DNA of 64,000 nucleotides from Comamonadaceae bacterium (GTDB taxonomy: Bacteria; Pseudomonadota; Gammaproteobacteria; Burkholderiales; Burkholderiaceae_C). This document shows positions 54,375-63,920 of this stretch, one piece after another. The position numbers were made by a program, and so were the translations under genes. The stretch covers positions 36,210 to 100,209 of the forward strand of contig JAAFJC010000005.1 in the NCBI GenBank assembly GCA_013297925.1. The letters run 5' to 3'. Position 1 is the stretch's first letter; each line of letters opens with the position of its first letter. Below the pieces are notes generated by a model. It ran no database searches. It was given only the letters and a program-made list of their open reading frames with translations, and was not told the DNA's origin.

Positions 54375-57300
54375 ATGCGTCAAAATAATTTTCTTCCAAG
54401 TCTAAGATCCGCACTGCTTCAGTGTGTCTTGATGGTTGTGGGTCTCTGCGTGAGCCAAACTGCGGCCGCACAAGTATGCGCTGCGCCAGGCAAAGATGCG
54501 CCTGCCACGATCAGTGGCGTCGTCAATACATACTACCAAGGCAATGGGAATTTATCTGTGAATGCCACCAACCTGACGTTGGGCAGTTCCACAGGTGCTG
54601 CAAGCACGGTCACCGCGGGCGACATGCTCATGATCGTTCAGATGCAAGGAGCCAGCATCAACAGCACAGATAGCGATGCTTATGGCGACGGCACTGCGTC
54701 AGGTGCGGCCAACAACACAGTATTTTCATCAACCGGTCAAGCCAGCGGATACACCAGCCTAGGGCAAGCTGGCCTGTTTGAATATGTGCGAGTGACGAGT
54801 GCGTCTGGCAACAACATCACATTCACACCTGCCTTGAGCAACTCGTACGAGCAAAACACAACGGTGCAGCCCCGGCGCACCTACCAGGTGATTCGGGTGC
54901 CGCAATACCCCAGCGCCACCATCAATGCCGCCAGCCCGGTTACAGCACTCGCTTGGAACGGCACAACGGGTGGTGTGGTGAGTATCGATGTGGCGGGCGC
55001 ATTGAATCACACAGGCTCAGGAGCGCATATCAATGCCTCCAATCAAGGTTTTCGAGGGGGCGCGCAAGGCGGCTCTGATTCAAGCTGCTGCGATGGAAGC
55101 TATTGGTTTTTCGCAGGCACTTTGACGGCTAACGGCGGCGGCAAGGGCGAGGGCATTGCGGGCACACCGCGATTTTTATCTCTCAACACGGCGGGTAGCT
55201 TCGATAGCGGCACGGGCTACAACGATCCTGGCATTCTGATCAACAACATGCTGGACAACACCGCCGGCAATATGGGCTACCCCAATGGCGATTTTGCGCG
55301 CGGTGCACCGGCCAACGCAGGTGGCGGCGGCACATCGCACAACTCGGGCGGCGGCGGTGGCGGCAATGGCGGCGTTGGCGGCACTGGAGGCCAAACATTC
55401 AACGGCGACGGCCTGCGCGATGTCGGCGGCTTTGGTGGCTCGCGGGTGCCTCAGACTGGCAGCCCAGATGCTAGGCGCATCTACATGGGCGGAGGTGGTG
55501 GTTCAGGCAGTTTGAACAATGACACCGTGAACTTGGGATCAGGCGGATATGGCGGCGGCATCATCGCGGTGCGCGCGGGCTCGATTTCTGGCTCGGCCGC
55601 TTACCAAAGCAATGGCCAAAAAGGAATCGATTCTTATGCAGGCCAAGATGCAGGCGGCGGCGGTGGCGCGGGTGGTTCGGTTCTGGTGATCGCAGGCTCT
55701 GGGCATGGCAACGTCACAGCCATTGCTCGCGGAGGCTACGGCAGCAATTCCAATTTGAACAATTCCAACCTCAGCTCTGCCCCGCCAAATGGTAGCTCCT
55801 TTACCAATTGCTGCGGTGGCGAGCGCGAAGGCCCTGGTGGCGGTGGCGGCGGCGGTGTCGTCATGTACAACTCGCCACTGGGCAACACGGTGCTCACACG
55901 CGGTATCAACGGCCTATCTCGCGAAGACAAGGCTCAAGGCTTTTCCGGCAATATGCTTGCCGGCCCAGGCACGGATGGCGCACAAGCCACGGTGAGCAGC
56001 AGCTCTATAGTTGGCGTGCGCCCCGGCTATGAATGCCTGCCCGTACTCACGGCAACCAAATCCACCAGCACTCCCACGCGCACCGTACCACCCGATACCA
56101 CAGGCTCTTATGTCGTGGTGCTCAGAAATGCTGCAACTGCAGGCGTCGCTTATGCCGTGGGCTTGAGCGATCCTTTGTCTTCGCCTTTCACGTTGAGCGG
56201 CTCGAGTGCCACCGTCACATATGGCGCAGGCGCATCGGGTCCAGCATCGCCTATCGCCGCCACAGGCACGAATACTGTGATCATCGGCACAGCGGGCAAC
56301 TTCACCAACAGCTTCACACTCAACCCCGGCAGCAACTTAACGCTGACTTTCACCGTCGCGCTCAATGGTGCAGCTGCAGGAACGTATCAGAACCCGATCA
56401 ATCTACGCTTTGCCGATCCCACACGTACCAGTGGCGGAACTGCGCAAGGCGCTGTCAACAACACCGTATCACCCGGCGGTACCTATGCCAGCGGCCAGCC
56501 CGTGGGCGGCAGTAATTACAACGCTGCGAGCAGTACGCAAGAAGATATCGTCATCAGCGGCGCGGCGGGTACGACTGCTGATCTCGTGATCACGAAAAAT
56601 GGCACGACGGCGGCAGAAGTCGGCCAGCCCGTGGTCTATACCTTGGTCGTTAGCAACAACGGCCCGGCCAACGTACCGGGTACGGTCACCGTGAGCGACA
56701 TCGTGCCGGCCAATATCGGTACGGTCACTTGGGTTTGCACCTTGTTCGCGGGGGCTGGTGATTGCGACACCTCAACCATTGGCGCAGGCAGTGCGGGCAG
56801 CGGTAACACCATCAACCTGCCCCGCGTTGCTTTGAACAGCGGCGGGCAAATCCAAATCGTTGTCTCAGGCACAGCCATCACTGCAGGCCTGATCACCAAC
56901 ACCGCTACCGTGAGCTTGCCCGCGGGATTCAACGACCCCACACCCTCCAACAACCGGGCCACCGCTACCACCACCATCACGACGCCGAGCGCTGACCTTT
57001 CCATCAACAAAAGCAACAACGTCACGACACTCACCAGCGGCAGCGTCACGGCCTACACCGTTGTCGTAGGCAACGCGGGCCCGTCTGCGGCCAACAACTC
57101 AGTTATCACCGACACGCCCTCGGCTGGCTTGGTGCTTTTGTCGATCAGCTGTAGCGCGCAAGGCGGTGCGGTTTGCCCCGTATCCATCAGCCCAAGCAGC
57201 TTCCGAACTGGCCAGACGATCACCACTTTCCCCGCAGGTAGCAGCTTAACGTTCACCGTGAATGCGCAAGTCACCGCTACCAGTGGCAACGTGACCAACT

Positions 57301-58718
57301 CGGTGAGCGTTGTTCCACCACCCGGCACGGTGGATCCCACCCTGCCAAACAATGCCAGCGATGCCGATGTCGTTGTGCCTGCGGTCACTCGCGTGCTTAG
57401 CAGCGGATCCATCTGCCCAGCGGGTACCACCGAGCAAATCACCAATTTGATTTCAAACGGCGATTTCGCCAACATCAGCCTTGCAGTGGGCGCGAGCGTG
57501 ATCCAAAGTTCTGCCGACACCTATCCCGCTGACACTCGCGTGGCTCTGCAAAGCGGCACGAAGAATTATGTGGGTGGCGTTGTGATTCAAAACCCCTTCC
57601 CCGGTGATCCAGCAAGAAACGTTGCAGCCACCAGCAATTGGCTCTACAGCAACGGCAACAGCACGGGCGCAGCCTATCGTATTTGGTCACAATCCGTGAG
57701 TGGTTTGGTACCAGGGCGTACCTACACATGGCTTTATTACGGCTCAAACGCACTTGCTTCAGGCAGTGCAGCCACTGATATTCCAGCGATTGATTTCCGC
57801 GTTGTCACTGGCACGGCCACGACCAGCTTGGGCACCGCGGACAGCTACGCCAACGAAGGCGCAGGCGTCACAGACACCTGGACGCTACGCCAGCGGGTCT
57901 TCGTGCCAAGCGCAAATGCCGTCACATTGCAGCTGTGGGATACCGTCTTGGGCATAACTGGAGACGATTTCGCCAGCACACAAATCACCCTGCGCGAATG
58001 CCGCCCCAATGTGGATGTCATCGTGGGCAAAACCAATGGCGTGAGCCAAGTGGCTGCACTGGGCACCACAGCATATGTGATCACAGTTGGCAATGCTGGC
58101 CCTGGCGATGCAGATAGCGTGACCGTGCGCGATCCTGTCGCAGTCGGCTTGACCAAAACCGGCGTGAGCTGCGCAGCCACTGGAGCGGGGGCAGCCTGCC
58201 CGCCTTTGGTCAACGTGAGCGGGCTAGAAGGCGCTGGGCTTTTGATCCCCACCCTGCCTGTGGGCACGACGATCGTCTTCACCGTGACTGCTAACGTAAC
58301 AGCGCTCAACGGCACAGTGACTAACACGGTCAACCTAAGCTTGCCAGCTGGCGTGACGGATACCAATCCTAGCAACAACAGCGCCAACGATGTGGATCGC
58401 GTGCAAGGCCAGGCTGCCATCGCGATTGCTAAAACTAATAACACCACGACGCTCGTGGCCGGCGGCACAACGAGTTATTCCATCACCGTCACCAACAACG
58501 GCCCATCAGATGCCAGCAACGCGGTGCTGCGCGATCCAGCGGCCGCTGGCCTGAGCTGCACCAGCCCGGTAGCCTGCTCTGCGACAGGCGGCGCATCCTG
58601 CGGCGGCCCGAATATTCCATTGGCCACACTGCAAAGCGGCTTCACAATTCCCAGCTTCCCCTCAGGCGGGCAGCTGGTGCTTACACTCAATTGCAGCGTC
58701 ACAGCGACCGGGCAATAG
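54375..58718 (+). CDS. Large secreted DUF11-repeat surface protein
   Basis: A 1447-residue exported protein. A signal peptide (about 1-33, ending TAAAQ) is followed by a domain of unknown type (about 34-310), a glycine-rich stretch (about 315-530, many GGGG runs) and about five DUF11 repeats starting near residues 554, 734, 872, 1213 and 1346, typified by DLSINKSNNVTTLTSGSVTAY. A non-repeat domain lies at about 1010-1200. There is no LPXTG or PEP-CTERM anchor, and the stop TAG is the first part of a family A repeat. It may be an adhesin or matrix protein; this is inference. The first ATG at 54345 is less likely. Confidence 0.8.
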   Translation: MRQNNFLPSLRSALLQCVLMVVGLCVSQTAAAQVCAAPGKDAPATISGVVNTYYQGNGNLSVNATNLTLGSSTGAASTVTAGDMLMIVQMQGASINSTDSDAYGDGTASGAANNTVFSSTGQASGYTSLGQAGLFEYVRVTSASGNNITFTPALSNSYEQNTTVQPRRTYQVIRVPQYPSATINAASPVTALAWNGTTGGVVSIDVAGALNHTGSGAHINASNQGFRGGAQGGSDSSCCDGSYWFFAGTLTANGGGKGEGIAGTPRFLSLNTAGSFDSGTGYNDPGILINNMLDNTAGNMGYPNGDFARGAPANAGGGGTSHNSGGGGGGNGGVGGTGGQTFNGDGLRDVGGFGGSRVPQTGSPDARRIYMGGGGGSGSLNNDTVNLGSGGYGGGIIAVRAGSISGSAAYQSNGQKGIDSYAGQDAGGGGGAGGSVLVIAGSGHGNVTAIARGGYGSNSNLNNSNLSSAPPNGSSFTNCCGGEREGPGGGGGGGVVMYNSPLGNTVLTRGINGLSREDKAQGFSGNMLAGPGTDGAQATVSSSSIVGVRPGYECLPVLTATKSTSTPTRTVPPDTTGSYVVVLRNAATAGVAYAVGLSDPLSSPFTLSGSSATVTYGAGASGPASPIAATGTNTVIIGTAGNFTNSFTLNPGSNLTLTFTVALNGAAAGTYQNPINLRFADPTRTSGGTAQGAVNNTVSPGGTYASGQPVGGSNYNAASSTQEDIVISGAAGTTADLVITKNGTTAAEVGQPVVYTLVVSNNGPANVPGTVTVSDIVPANIGTVTWVCTLFAGAGDCDTSTIGAGSAGSGNTINLPRVALNSGGQIQIVVSGTAITAGLITNTATVSLPAGFNDPTPSNNRATATTTITTPSADLSINKSNNVTTLTSGSVTAYTVVVGNAGPSAANNSVITDTPSAGLVLLSISCSAQGGAVCPVSISPSSFRTGQTITTFPAGSSLTFTVNAQVTATSGNVTNSVSVVPPPGTVDPTLPNNASDADVVVPAVTRVLSSGSICPAGTTEQITNLISNGDFANISLAVGASVIQSSADTYPADTRVALQSGTKNYVGGVVIQNPFPGDPARNVAATSNWLYSNGNSTGAAYRIWSQSVSGLVPGRTYTWLYYGSNALASGSAATDIPAIDFRVVTGTATTSLGTADSYANEGAGVTDTWTLRQRVFVPSANAVTLQLWDTVLGITGDDFASTQITLRECRPNVDVIVGKTNGVSQVAALGTTAYVITVGNAGPGDADSVTVRDPVAVGLTKTGVSCAATGAGAACPPLVNVSGLEGAGLLIPTLPVGTTIVFTVTANVTALNGTVTNTVNLSLPAGVTDTNPSNNSANDVDRVQGQAAIAIAKTNNTTTLVAGGTTSYSITVTNNGPSDASNAVLRDPAAAGLSCTSPVACSATGGASCGGPNIPLATLQSGFTIPSFPSGGQLVLTLNCSVTATGQ

Positions 58719-58757
58719 CTATTGAATTTATAGCGCTTCCCGCATATTCGACGCCGC
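58715..58757 (+). repeat. Family A repeat supplying a stop codon
   Basis: ATAGCTATTGAATTTATAGC is followed by GCTTCCCGCATATTCGACGC. The TAG at 58716-58718 ends the DUF11 protein. The CGCGCAG block is changed to CCGCATA, so this copy is somewhat worn. Confidence 0.8.
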
Positions 58758-58776
58758 TTACTGGCCAATACGATCT

Positions 58777-58804
58777 CAAAATCGCTCCTCAGGGAGCGAT
58801 TTTG
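58777..58804. terminator. Bidirectional terminator between the DUF11 gene and fabG
   Basis: Perfect 12-base arms CAAAATCGCTCC/GGAGCGATTTTG enclose a four-base loop. A- and T-rich flanks suit both strands. It sits three bases from the fabG stop. Confidence 0.8.
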
Positions 58805-58806
58805 AT

Positions 58807-59535
58807 TTACATGTACATGCCACCGTTGACGTGAATTTCTTGCCCCGTGATGTAGCCTGCTCTCGGGCTGGCCACGAAGGCGACGGCATGTGCAATGTCG
58901 GCAGGTTTGCCCAAATGGCCCAGCGCAATTTGCGTGAGCAAGGCTTTTTGCTGCTCTTCGGGCAAGCTGGCCGTCATATCCGTTTCGATGAAGCCTGGAG
59001 CAATGCAGTTCACCGTGATGTTGCGGGAACCGAGCTCGCGAGCCAAGGCACGCGTCATGCCTGCCAAGCCGGCTTTAGCAGCAGCGTAATTGGCCTGTCC
59101 CGCATTGCCCGACGCACCGACCACCGAGGTGATGTTGATGATGCGCCCATAACGCTGCTTCATCATCGGGCGGATCACAGCGCGGGAGAGGCGAAACACA
59201 GCTTTGAGATTCGTGTCCATCACGGCATCCCAATCTTCATCCTTCATCCGCATGGCCAGTGTGTCGCGCGTGATGCCGGCGTTGTTGACGAGCACTTGAA
59301 TGCCGCCGCGCTCTTTGACGATTTGGTCAATCAGTGCATCGGTAGCCGCAGCATCCGTGACATTGAGCACCACGCCATGGATGCCAGCGGCAGTGATCTT
59401 TGCAGCGCCTTCCGCGCTCGTGGCAGTGCCAATCACCGTCATGCCAGCGGCTTTAAGCTCCTGCGCAATCGCCGCGCCAATGCCGCGTGTGGCGCCTGTG
59501 ACTAAGGCTATATGTTGTTCCGATGGATTACTCAT
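58807..59535 (-). CDS. fabG: 3-oxoacyl-ACP reductase FabG
   Basis: A 242-residue short-chain dehydrogenase, FabG. The NADPH motif is VTGATRGIGAAIAQEL, then NNAGITRDTLAMRMKDEDW, catalytic serine in ITSVVGASGNAGQ and YAAAKAGLAGMTRALA. It reduces 3-oxoacyl-ACP in fatty acid synthesis. The gap to fabD contains a family B palindrome. Confidence 0.97.
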   Translation of the reverse strand: MSNPSEQHIALVTGATRGIGAAIAQELKAAGMTVIGTATSAEGAAKITAAGIHGVVLNVTDAAATDALIDQIVKERGGIQVLVNNAGITRDTLAMRMKDEDWDAVMDTNLKAVFRLSRAVIRPMMKQRYGRIINITSVVGASGNAGQANYAAAKAGLAGMTRALARELGSRNITVNCIAPGFIETDMTASLPEEQQKALLTQIALGHLGKPADIAHAVAFVASPRAGYITGQEIHVNGGMYM

Positions 59536-59584
59536 AATTTCTTTCTGCTTAGGTTGTTGGTTTTATGGAGATGAAGAGAAATTT

Positions 59585-59745
59585 CCGGACGCAAAGGGCG
59601 CAAAAGTTGCGCAAAAGACGCAAAAAATACCAATAAAAAAAACAAATAAGGCACTTGCTTCGATCACTGCAACTTCATTTCTTTGATATCTTTTTGTATT
59701 TCTTTTTTGCGTCTTTTGCGCAACTTTTGCGTCTTTTGCGTCCGG
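59585..59745. repeat. Family B long palindromic repeat, copy 2
   Basis: Arms CCGGACGCAAAGGGCGCAAA...TTGCGTCCGG, about 50 bases each, are inverted around an AT-rich centre of about 60 bases. It separates fabD from fabG within the fatty acid operon. Confidence 0.9.
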
Positions 59746-59757
59746 ATGTTTGTGTTT

Positions 59758-60696
59758 TTATGCCACGAGCAGCTTCGCCTCAGCCAAAGAAGCCGGATCA
59801 AACACCGCGCCGCTGGTGATCTCTGCATCGATGCGTTTGCACATCCCCGCCAGCACCTTGCCCGGCCCGCATTCGATCACGGTGTTCACGCCCCGTGCTT
59901 CGATCGCAGCAATGCATTCCACCCAATGCACCGGGCCGAATGCTTGGCGATACAGGGCATCTTTGATTCTTGCGGCATCCGTCTCAACCGCCACATCAAT
60001 ATTGTTCACCACCGCAATTTGCGGCGCATTGAAGGTGAGAGTTTCTAGTTTCGCCTTCAGCTTCTCAGCCGCCGGCTTCATCAAACTCGAGTGAAATGGC
60101 GCAGACACCGGCAGCGGCAAGCAGCGCTTTGCGCCCTTGGCCTTGAGCAATTCGCTCGCCTTCTCCACGCCCGCCTTGCTCCCCGCAATCACCGTCTGCG
60201 CCGGATCGTTGAAGTTCACCGCTTCCACCACTTCGCCGCTCGCTGCCGCAGCTTCTGCGCAGCCCGCGATCACGTCGCTAGCGGCCATGCCCAGCACAGC
60301 CGCCATCGCCCCCGTACCCACCGGCACAGCCTCTTGCATTGCCGCAGCCCGCAAGCGCACGGTTTGCACCGCGTCTTTGAGTGTCAACACGCTAGATGCC
60401 ACAAGCGCAGAATACTCACCCAGCGAATGCCCCGCGACAACAGATGGCACTGCCCCACCTTCAGCGAGCCAAGCCCGATAAGCCGCCACCCCCGCCACCA
60501 GCATCACCGGCTGCGTGTTCGTGGTCAAAGCCAGCGCCTCTTTCGACCCTTCCTTGATCAGCTTAGCCACATCCTCACCCAGCGCCTCCGAGCTTTCTTG
60601 CAACACGGCAACGACAGCGGGATGATCACCCCAAGCGTCCAACATGCCCATAGCTTGCGAGCCTTGGCCGGGGAAAACAAATGCAAATTCTTTCAT
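59758..60696 (-). CDS. fabD: Malonyl-CoA:ACP transacylase
   Basis: A 312-residue FabD, which moves malonyl groups to acyl carrier protein. Motifs are FVFPGQGSQAMGMLDAWG, the nucleophile in VVAGHSLGEYSALVAS, and catalytic-histidine block LPVSAPFHSSLMKPA. Length is normal. A GNAT gene separates it from fabH. Confidence 0.97.
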   Translation of the reverse strand: MKEFAFVFPGQGSQAMGMLDAWGDHPAVVAVLQESSEALGEDVAKLIKEGSKEALALTTNTQPVMLVAGVAAYRAWLAEGGAVPSVVAGHSLGEYSALVASSVLTLKDAVQTVRLRAAAMQEAVPVGTGAMAAVLGMAASDVIAGCAEAAAASGEVVEAVNFNDPAQTVIAGSKAGVEKASELLKAKGAKRCLPLPVSAPFHSSLMKPAAEKLKAKLETLTFNAPQIAVVNNIDVAVETDAARIKDALYRQAFGPVHWVECIAAIEARGVNTVIECGPGKVLAGMCKRIDAEITSGAVFDPASLAEAKLLVA

Positions 60697-60724
60697 TCAA
60701 TCCATCTCCAAATCATTGATTGTT

Positions 60725-61183
60725 CTAAAGAACCAACGTCATAAAACAGCTATTTTCATCTGGCAAATAGCCTGCAAACGGCTCGCAGACTGTGAAGCCG
60801 AAGCGCGAGTAAAGCGCCCGAGCTGGTGCAAATTGAGGTTGAGAGCCTGTTTCCAAATTCAAGCGTGTGATGCCTCGCTCACGCGCCTGGGCAATGATGT
60901 GCGTCAACATCGCTGCACCCACGCTTTGCCCACGATGCGCATTGGCTGTCCGCATCGATTTGATCTCGCCTTCGCGCTGCCCCAAATCTTTCAACGCACC
61001 ACATCCCAAAAGCGATTCACCGTCCCAAAGCGTCCAAAAATTGATGTCAGGCTGGCGCAGTTTGTCCAAGTCCAATGCATGCACACTCTCCGGCGGCGAC
61101 CAAGCTCGCATGTCACGCAAATGCTCCTCCAGCAGCAAGCGAATCGGCTCGCCACTCAGATCATCTAAAAGGATGCGCCTCAT
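60725..61183 (-). CDS. GNAT family N-acetyltransferase
   Basis: A 152-residue GNAT protein. The acetyl-CoA site is [31 protein letters not shown] (about 75-105), with [27 protein letters not shown] after it. This form resembles the PhnO/YafP-like small acetyltransferases of unknown substrate. It starts inside the fabH stop (ATGA) and so is translationally coupled to it; the gene is an unusual guest in this operon. Confidence 0.83.
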   Translation of the reverse strand: MRRILLDDLSGEPIRLLLEEHLRDMRAWSPPESVHALDLDKLRQPDINFWTLWDGESLLGCGALKDLGQREGEIKSMRTANAHRGQSVGAAMLTHIIAQARERGITRLNLETGSQPQFAPARALYSRFGFTVCEPFAGYLPDENSCFMTLVL

Positions 61184-62229
61184 AGCGTCAAAAGCACTGC
61201 GCCCCAAGTGAACCCACCGCCTACGCCTTCTAGCATCAGCGTTTCGCCTTTTTCGATCTGGCCGCTACGCACGCCATGATCGAGCGCCAGGGGAATCGAC
61301 GCAGCAGAGGTGTTGCCATGATCGGCAACAGTGACGATGACTTTGTCTTCACTCATTTTGAGTTTTTTGGCTGTGCCGAGCATGATGCGGATGTTGGCTT
61401 GGTGGGGGATGAGCCAGTCGATATCGGCTTCCGTTTTGCCCGCTTTGGCGAGCACGGAGCGCGCCACATCGGCGAGTACGCCAACGGCAAGTTTGAAGAC
61501 GGCTTGGCCGTCCATTTTGAGCAACGGATCGCCCAAAATTTGTCCGCCATTTACCGTGCCAGGCACGCAAAGCACGCCGACGTGTTTGCCATCGGCATGG
61601 AGCTCGCTGGCCAAGATACCGGGCTCGCTGGATGCTTCCAAAACGACCGCTCCCGCGCCATCGCCAAAGAGCACGCAGGTGGTACGGTCTTTGAAATCGA
61701 GGATACGGCTGAACACTTCGGAGCCAACGACCAAGGCGCACTTGGCTCCGCCCGTTTTGATCATGGCATCAGCCACGGTGAGCGCATAGACAAAACCGCT
61801 GCACACAGCTTGTACGTCGAAGGCGGGGCAGCCTGCTATGGATTTAGTAGCTGCTTGCGCATGATTTATGCCGGCTACCTGCTCTTTTTTCTCAAAAAAT
61901 TGGCCTAATTTGTGCTGCAAGATTGCTGCAGTGGAGGGAAAGATCATGTCTGGCGTTGAGGTGGCGCAGATGATCAGATCCACATCGCCCGCCACCTTGC
62001 CGGCCGCTTGCAGGGCGCTCACGCAGGCAGGCAAGGCCAGATCGCTAGCGGATTGGTCTGCGGCGGCGAAATGCCGATTGCGAATCCCGGTGCGCTCTAC
62101 GATCCATTCGTCGGATGTTTCGATGCCGTCTTTGGCGAGGCGGGCAGCCAAATCAGCATTGGTGAGTTTGTTGGTGGGCAAATAACTGCCCGTGCCAGTG
62201 ATGCGAGAGTAGATCGTGGCGCTTGTCAT
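61180..62229 (-). CDS. fabH: 3-oxoacyl-ACP synthase III with a repeat-encoded insert
   Basis: A 349-residue FabH, which starts fatty acid synthesis from acetyl-CoA. Catalytic Cys143 ([10 protein letters not shown]), His276 (IPHQANIRI) and Asn306 (DHGNTSAAS) are present. Related proteins are about 315-328 long and go directly from the helix ending QHKLG to IAGCPAFDV. Here 21 residues (about 110-130, with [13 protein letters not shown]) are inserted at that point and encoded by a family A repeat. All catalytic residues remain, so the protein should be active, with an extra surface helix near the active-site cysteine. Confidence 0.95.
   Translation of the reverse strand: MTSATIYSRITGTGSYLPTNKLTNADLAARLAKDGIETSDEWIVERTGIRNRHFAAADQSASDLALPACVSALQAAGKVAGDVDLIICATSTPDMIFPSTAAILQHKLGQFFEKKEQVAGINHAQAATKSIAGCPAFDVQAVCSGFVYALTVADAMIKTGGAKCALVVGSEVFSRILDFKDRTTCVLFGDGAGAVVLEASSEPGILASELHADGKHVGVLCVPGTVNGGQILGDPLLKMDGQAVFKLAVGVLADVARSVLAKAGKTEADIDWLIPHQANIRIMLGTAKKLKMSEDKVIVTVADHGNTSAASIPLALDHGVRSGQIEKGETLMLEGVGGGFTWGAVLLTL
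61834..61876 (+). repeat. Family A repeat, in-frame in fabH
   Basis: TGCTATGGATTTAGTAGCTG is followed by CTTGCGCATGATTTATGCCGGC. Similarity continues to about 61905. The minus strand encodes [14 protein letters not shown]. Confidence 0.93.
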
Positions 62230-62285
62230 GGGTGAGAGTTTGCCATGCTTTTTCTACGGTTCTGGCTGGCTAGTGGTGGAAGAAA

Positions 62286-62442
62286 AATACCGGACGCAAA
62301 GGGCGCAAAAGTTGCGCAAAAGACGCAAAAAAGAAATTCAAAAAAACTGCCTTGAGGCCATAACCAATTCAGAGTTTTTAAATTGGTTTTCGGTATTTTT
62401 CGCGTCTTTTGCGCAACTTTTGCGTCTTTTGCGTCCGGTATT
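62286..62442. repeat. Family B long palindromic repeat, copy 3
   Basis: Arms AATACCGGACGCAAAGGGCG and the inverse ending CGTCCGGTATT surround about 60 AT-rich bases. It separates plsX from fabH and ends a few bases short of the plsX stop. Confidence 0.9.
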
Positions 62443-62448
62443 CGGTAT

Positions 62449-63546
62449 TCAACTCTCAGCCACGCCAACCCCAGAAGCCGCAGCCAACACCGGCGCAGCA
62501 TGAGAAATTCGAGTTTTGAGTTTATCGAGCAGTCCATGGCTGGCAGCTTCATACGCTTTGGCCAAAGCCGCCTCAAAAGCCAGTGCATCCGCCGAGCCAT
62601 GGCTTTTGAAGATCAAGCCTCTGAGCCCCAAAAGCGCTGCGCCGTTGTAGCGACGGTGATCCACGCGATCTTTGAAGGCATTTAGAACTGAATAAGCGCC
62701 GATAGCGGCAGTTTTGGTGAAGATGCTGCGAGAAAACTCATCTTTGAGGAATTGGCCGATCATTTTGGCGAGGCCTTCGCTGGCTTTGAGAGCGACGTTG
62801 CCTACAAAGCCATCGCACACCACCAAATCCGTCACACCGGTGTAGATATCATTGCCTTCAACATTGCCATAAAAATTCAAATCGCCATTGTTAGCCGCAG
62901 ATCGCAGCAATTCGCCGGTTTTTTTGATGATTTCGTTGCCTTTAATGACTTCTTCGCCAATGTTGAGCAGGCCAACGCTTGGGTTTTCATCGTTTTTGAG
63001 CACCGACACCAAGGCCGAGCCCATGATGGCGAATTGAAACAGGTGTTCGGGCTGGCAATCGACATTGGCGCCGAGATCGAGCACGGTGGTGCTGCCGCCT
63101 TTGATGTTGGGCATCTGTGTGGCAATCGCGGGGCGGTCGATACCATCGAGCGTTTTGAGCACATAGCGGGCAATGGCCATGAGCGCGCCGGTGTTGCCGG
63201 CAGACACAGCCGCTTGCGCTGCACCCTCTTTCACCTGCGCAATGGCGACGCGCATGGATGAGTCTTTTTTCTTGCGCAGAGCAATCTCAATCGGGTCATC
63301 CATGCTCACTACTTCGCTGGCGGACACGATGCTGGCGCGTGGATGCGCGAAGCCTTTCAAGGATTCGGGCAGGCCGACTAAAACCAAACGAGCCTGCGGA
63401 TGGCTCTCCAAAAACGCGCGGCAGGCGGGCAGCGTAGAAGCGATGCCATGATCGCCGCCCATGCAATCAACGGCGATGGTGATGACGCTTGGCGTATGAC
63501 CAGTAACGTGACCTGTGGGCTGCGGGAAAGGCGTTGTCTCGCTCAT
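62449..63546 (-). CDS. plsX: Phosphate acyltransferase PlsX
   Basis: A 365-residue PlsX, which makes acyl-phosphate from acyl-ACP for phospholipid synthesis. Typical blocks are [77 protein letters not shown]. Length is slightly above the norm owing to both ends. It begins the plsX-fabH-fabD run. Confidence 0.96.
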   Translation of the reverse strand: MSETTPFPQPTGHVTGHTPSVITIAVDCMGGDHGIASTLPACRAFLESHPQARLVLVGLPESLKGFAHPRASIVSASEVVSMDDPIEIALRKKKDSSMRVAIAQVKEGAAQAAVSAGNTGALMAIARYVLKTLDGIDRPAIATQMPNIKGGSTTVLDLGANVDCQPEHLFQFAIMGSALVSVLKNDENPSVGLLNIGEEVIKGNEIIKKTGELLRSAANNGDLNFYGNVEGNDIYTGVTDLVVCDGFVGNVALKASEGLAKMIGQFLKDEFSRSIFTKTAAIGAYSVLNAFKDRVDHRRYNGAALLGLRGLIFKSHGSADALAFEAALAKAYEAASHGLLDKLKTRISHAAPVLAAASGVGVAES

Positions 63547-63560
63547 GGATGAGAGTTTAG

Positions 63561-63606
63561 ATCACTATTATTTTAATAGCACTTCGCGCAGTGTTTGTGC
63601 CGGCGA
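63561..63606 (+). repeat. Family A repeat, between rpmF and plsX
   Basis: ATCACTATTATTTTAATAGC is followed by ACTTCGCGCAG and TGTTTGTGCCGGCGA. Similarity continues to about 63634. This is among the best-preserved copies. Confidence 0.93.
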
Positions 63607-63645
63607 TATGCTCAAAAGGCTTCGAAAAATACTAAAAAACCATGC

Positions 63646-63679
63646 AAAAAGCCCGCGCTCTCGTGAAAGAGCATCGGGC
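63646..63679 (-). terminator. Terminator after rpmF
   Basis: On the minus strand GCCCGATGCTCT pairs with AGAGCGCGGGC and is followed by TTTTTG. It would lower read-through from rpmF into plsX. Confidence 0.65.
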
Positions 63680-63731
63680 CTGCATTGGTTTGAACTTGCG
63701 AGGCACAGCATACAAGCTGCGCCTAGGCAGA

Positions 63732-63920
63732 TTACTCAGCAGCGACTTGCTTGGGCTTGATCACCTGGCGGCCACGGTACATGCCGTTGGGGCTGATGTG
63801 GTGACGCAGACCGGCTTCGCCAGTGTCTTTGTCGGTGACGACGTTCGCGGCCACGAGGGCGTTGTGTGAACGATGCATGCCGCGCTTGGACGGCGATTTT
63901 TTATTCTGTTGAACGGCCAT
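63732..63920 (-). CDS. rpmF: 50S ribosomal protein L32
   Basis: A 62-residue L32. The start [20 protein letters not shown] and [17 protein letters not shown] are typical. It lacks a cysteine zinc motif, as is usual in this group. It heads the rpmF-plsX-fabH run on the minus strand. Confidence 0.97.
   Translation of the reverse strand: MAVQQNKKSPSKRGMHRSHNALVAANVVTDKDTGEAGLRHHISPNGMYRGRQVIKPKQVAAE

Noticed and set aside
59585-62442. CGCAAAA-rich repeats as a CRISPR array
   Set aside because: The words are arranged as inverted arms of a palindrome, not as direct repeats with spacers, and no cas gene is present.
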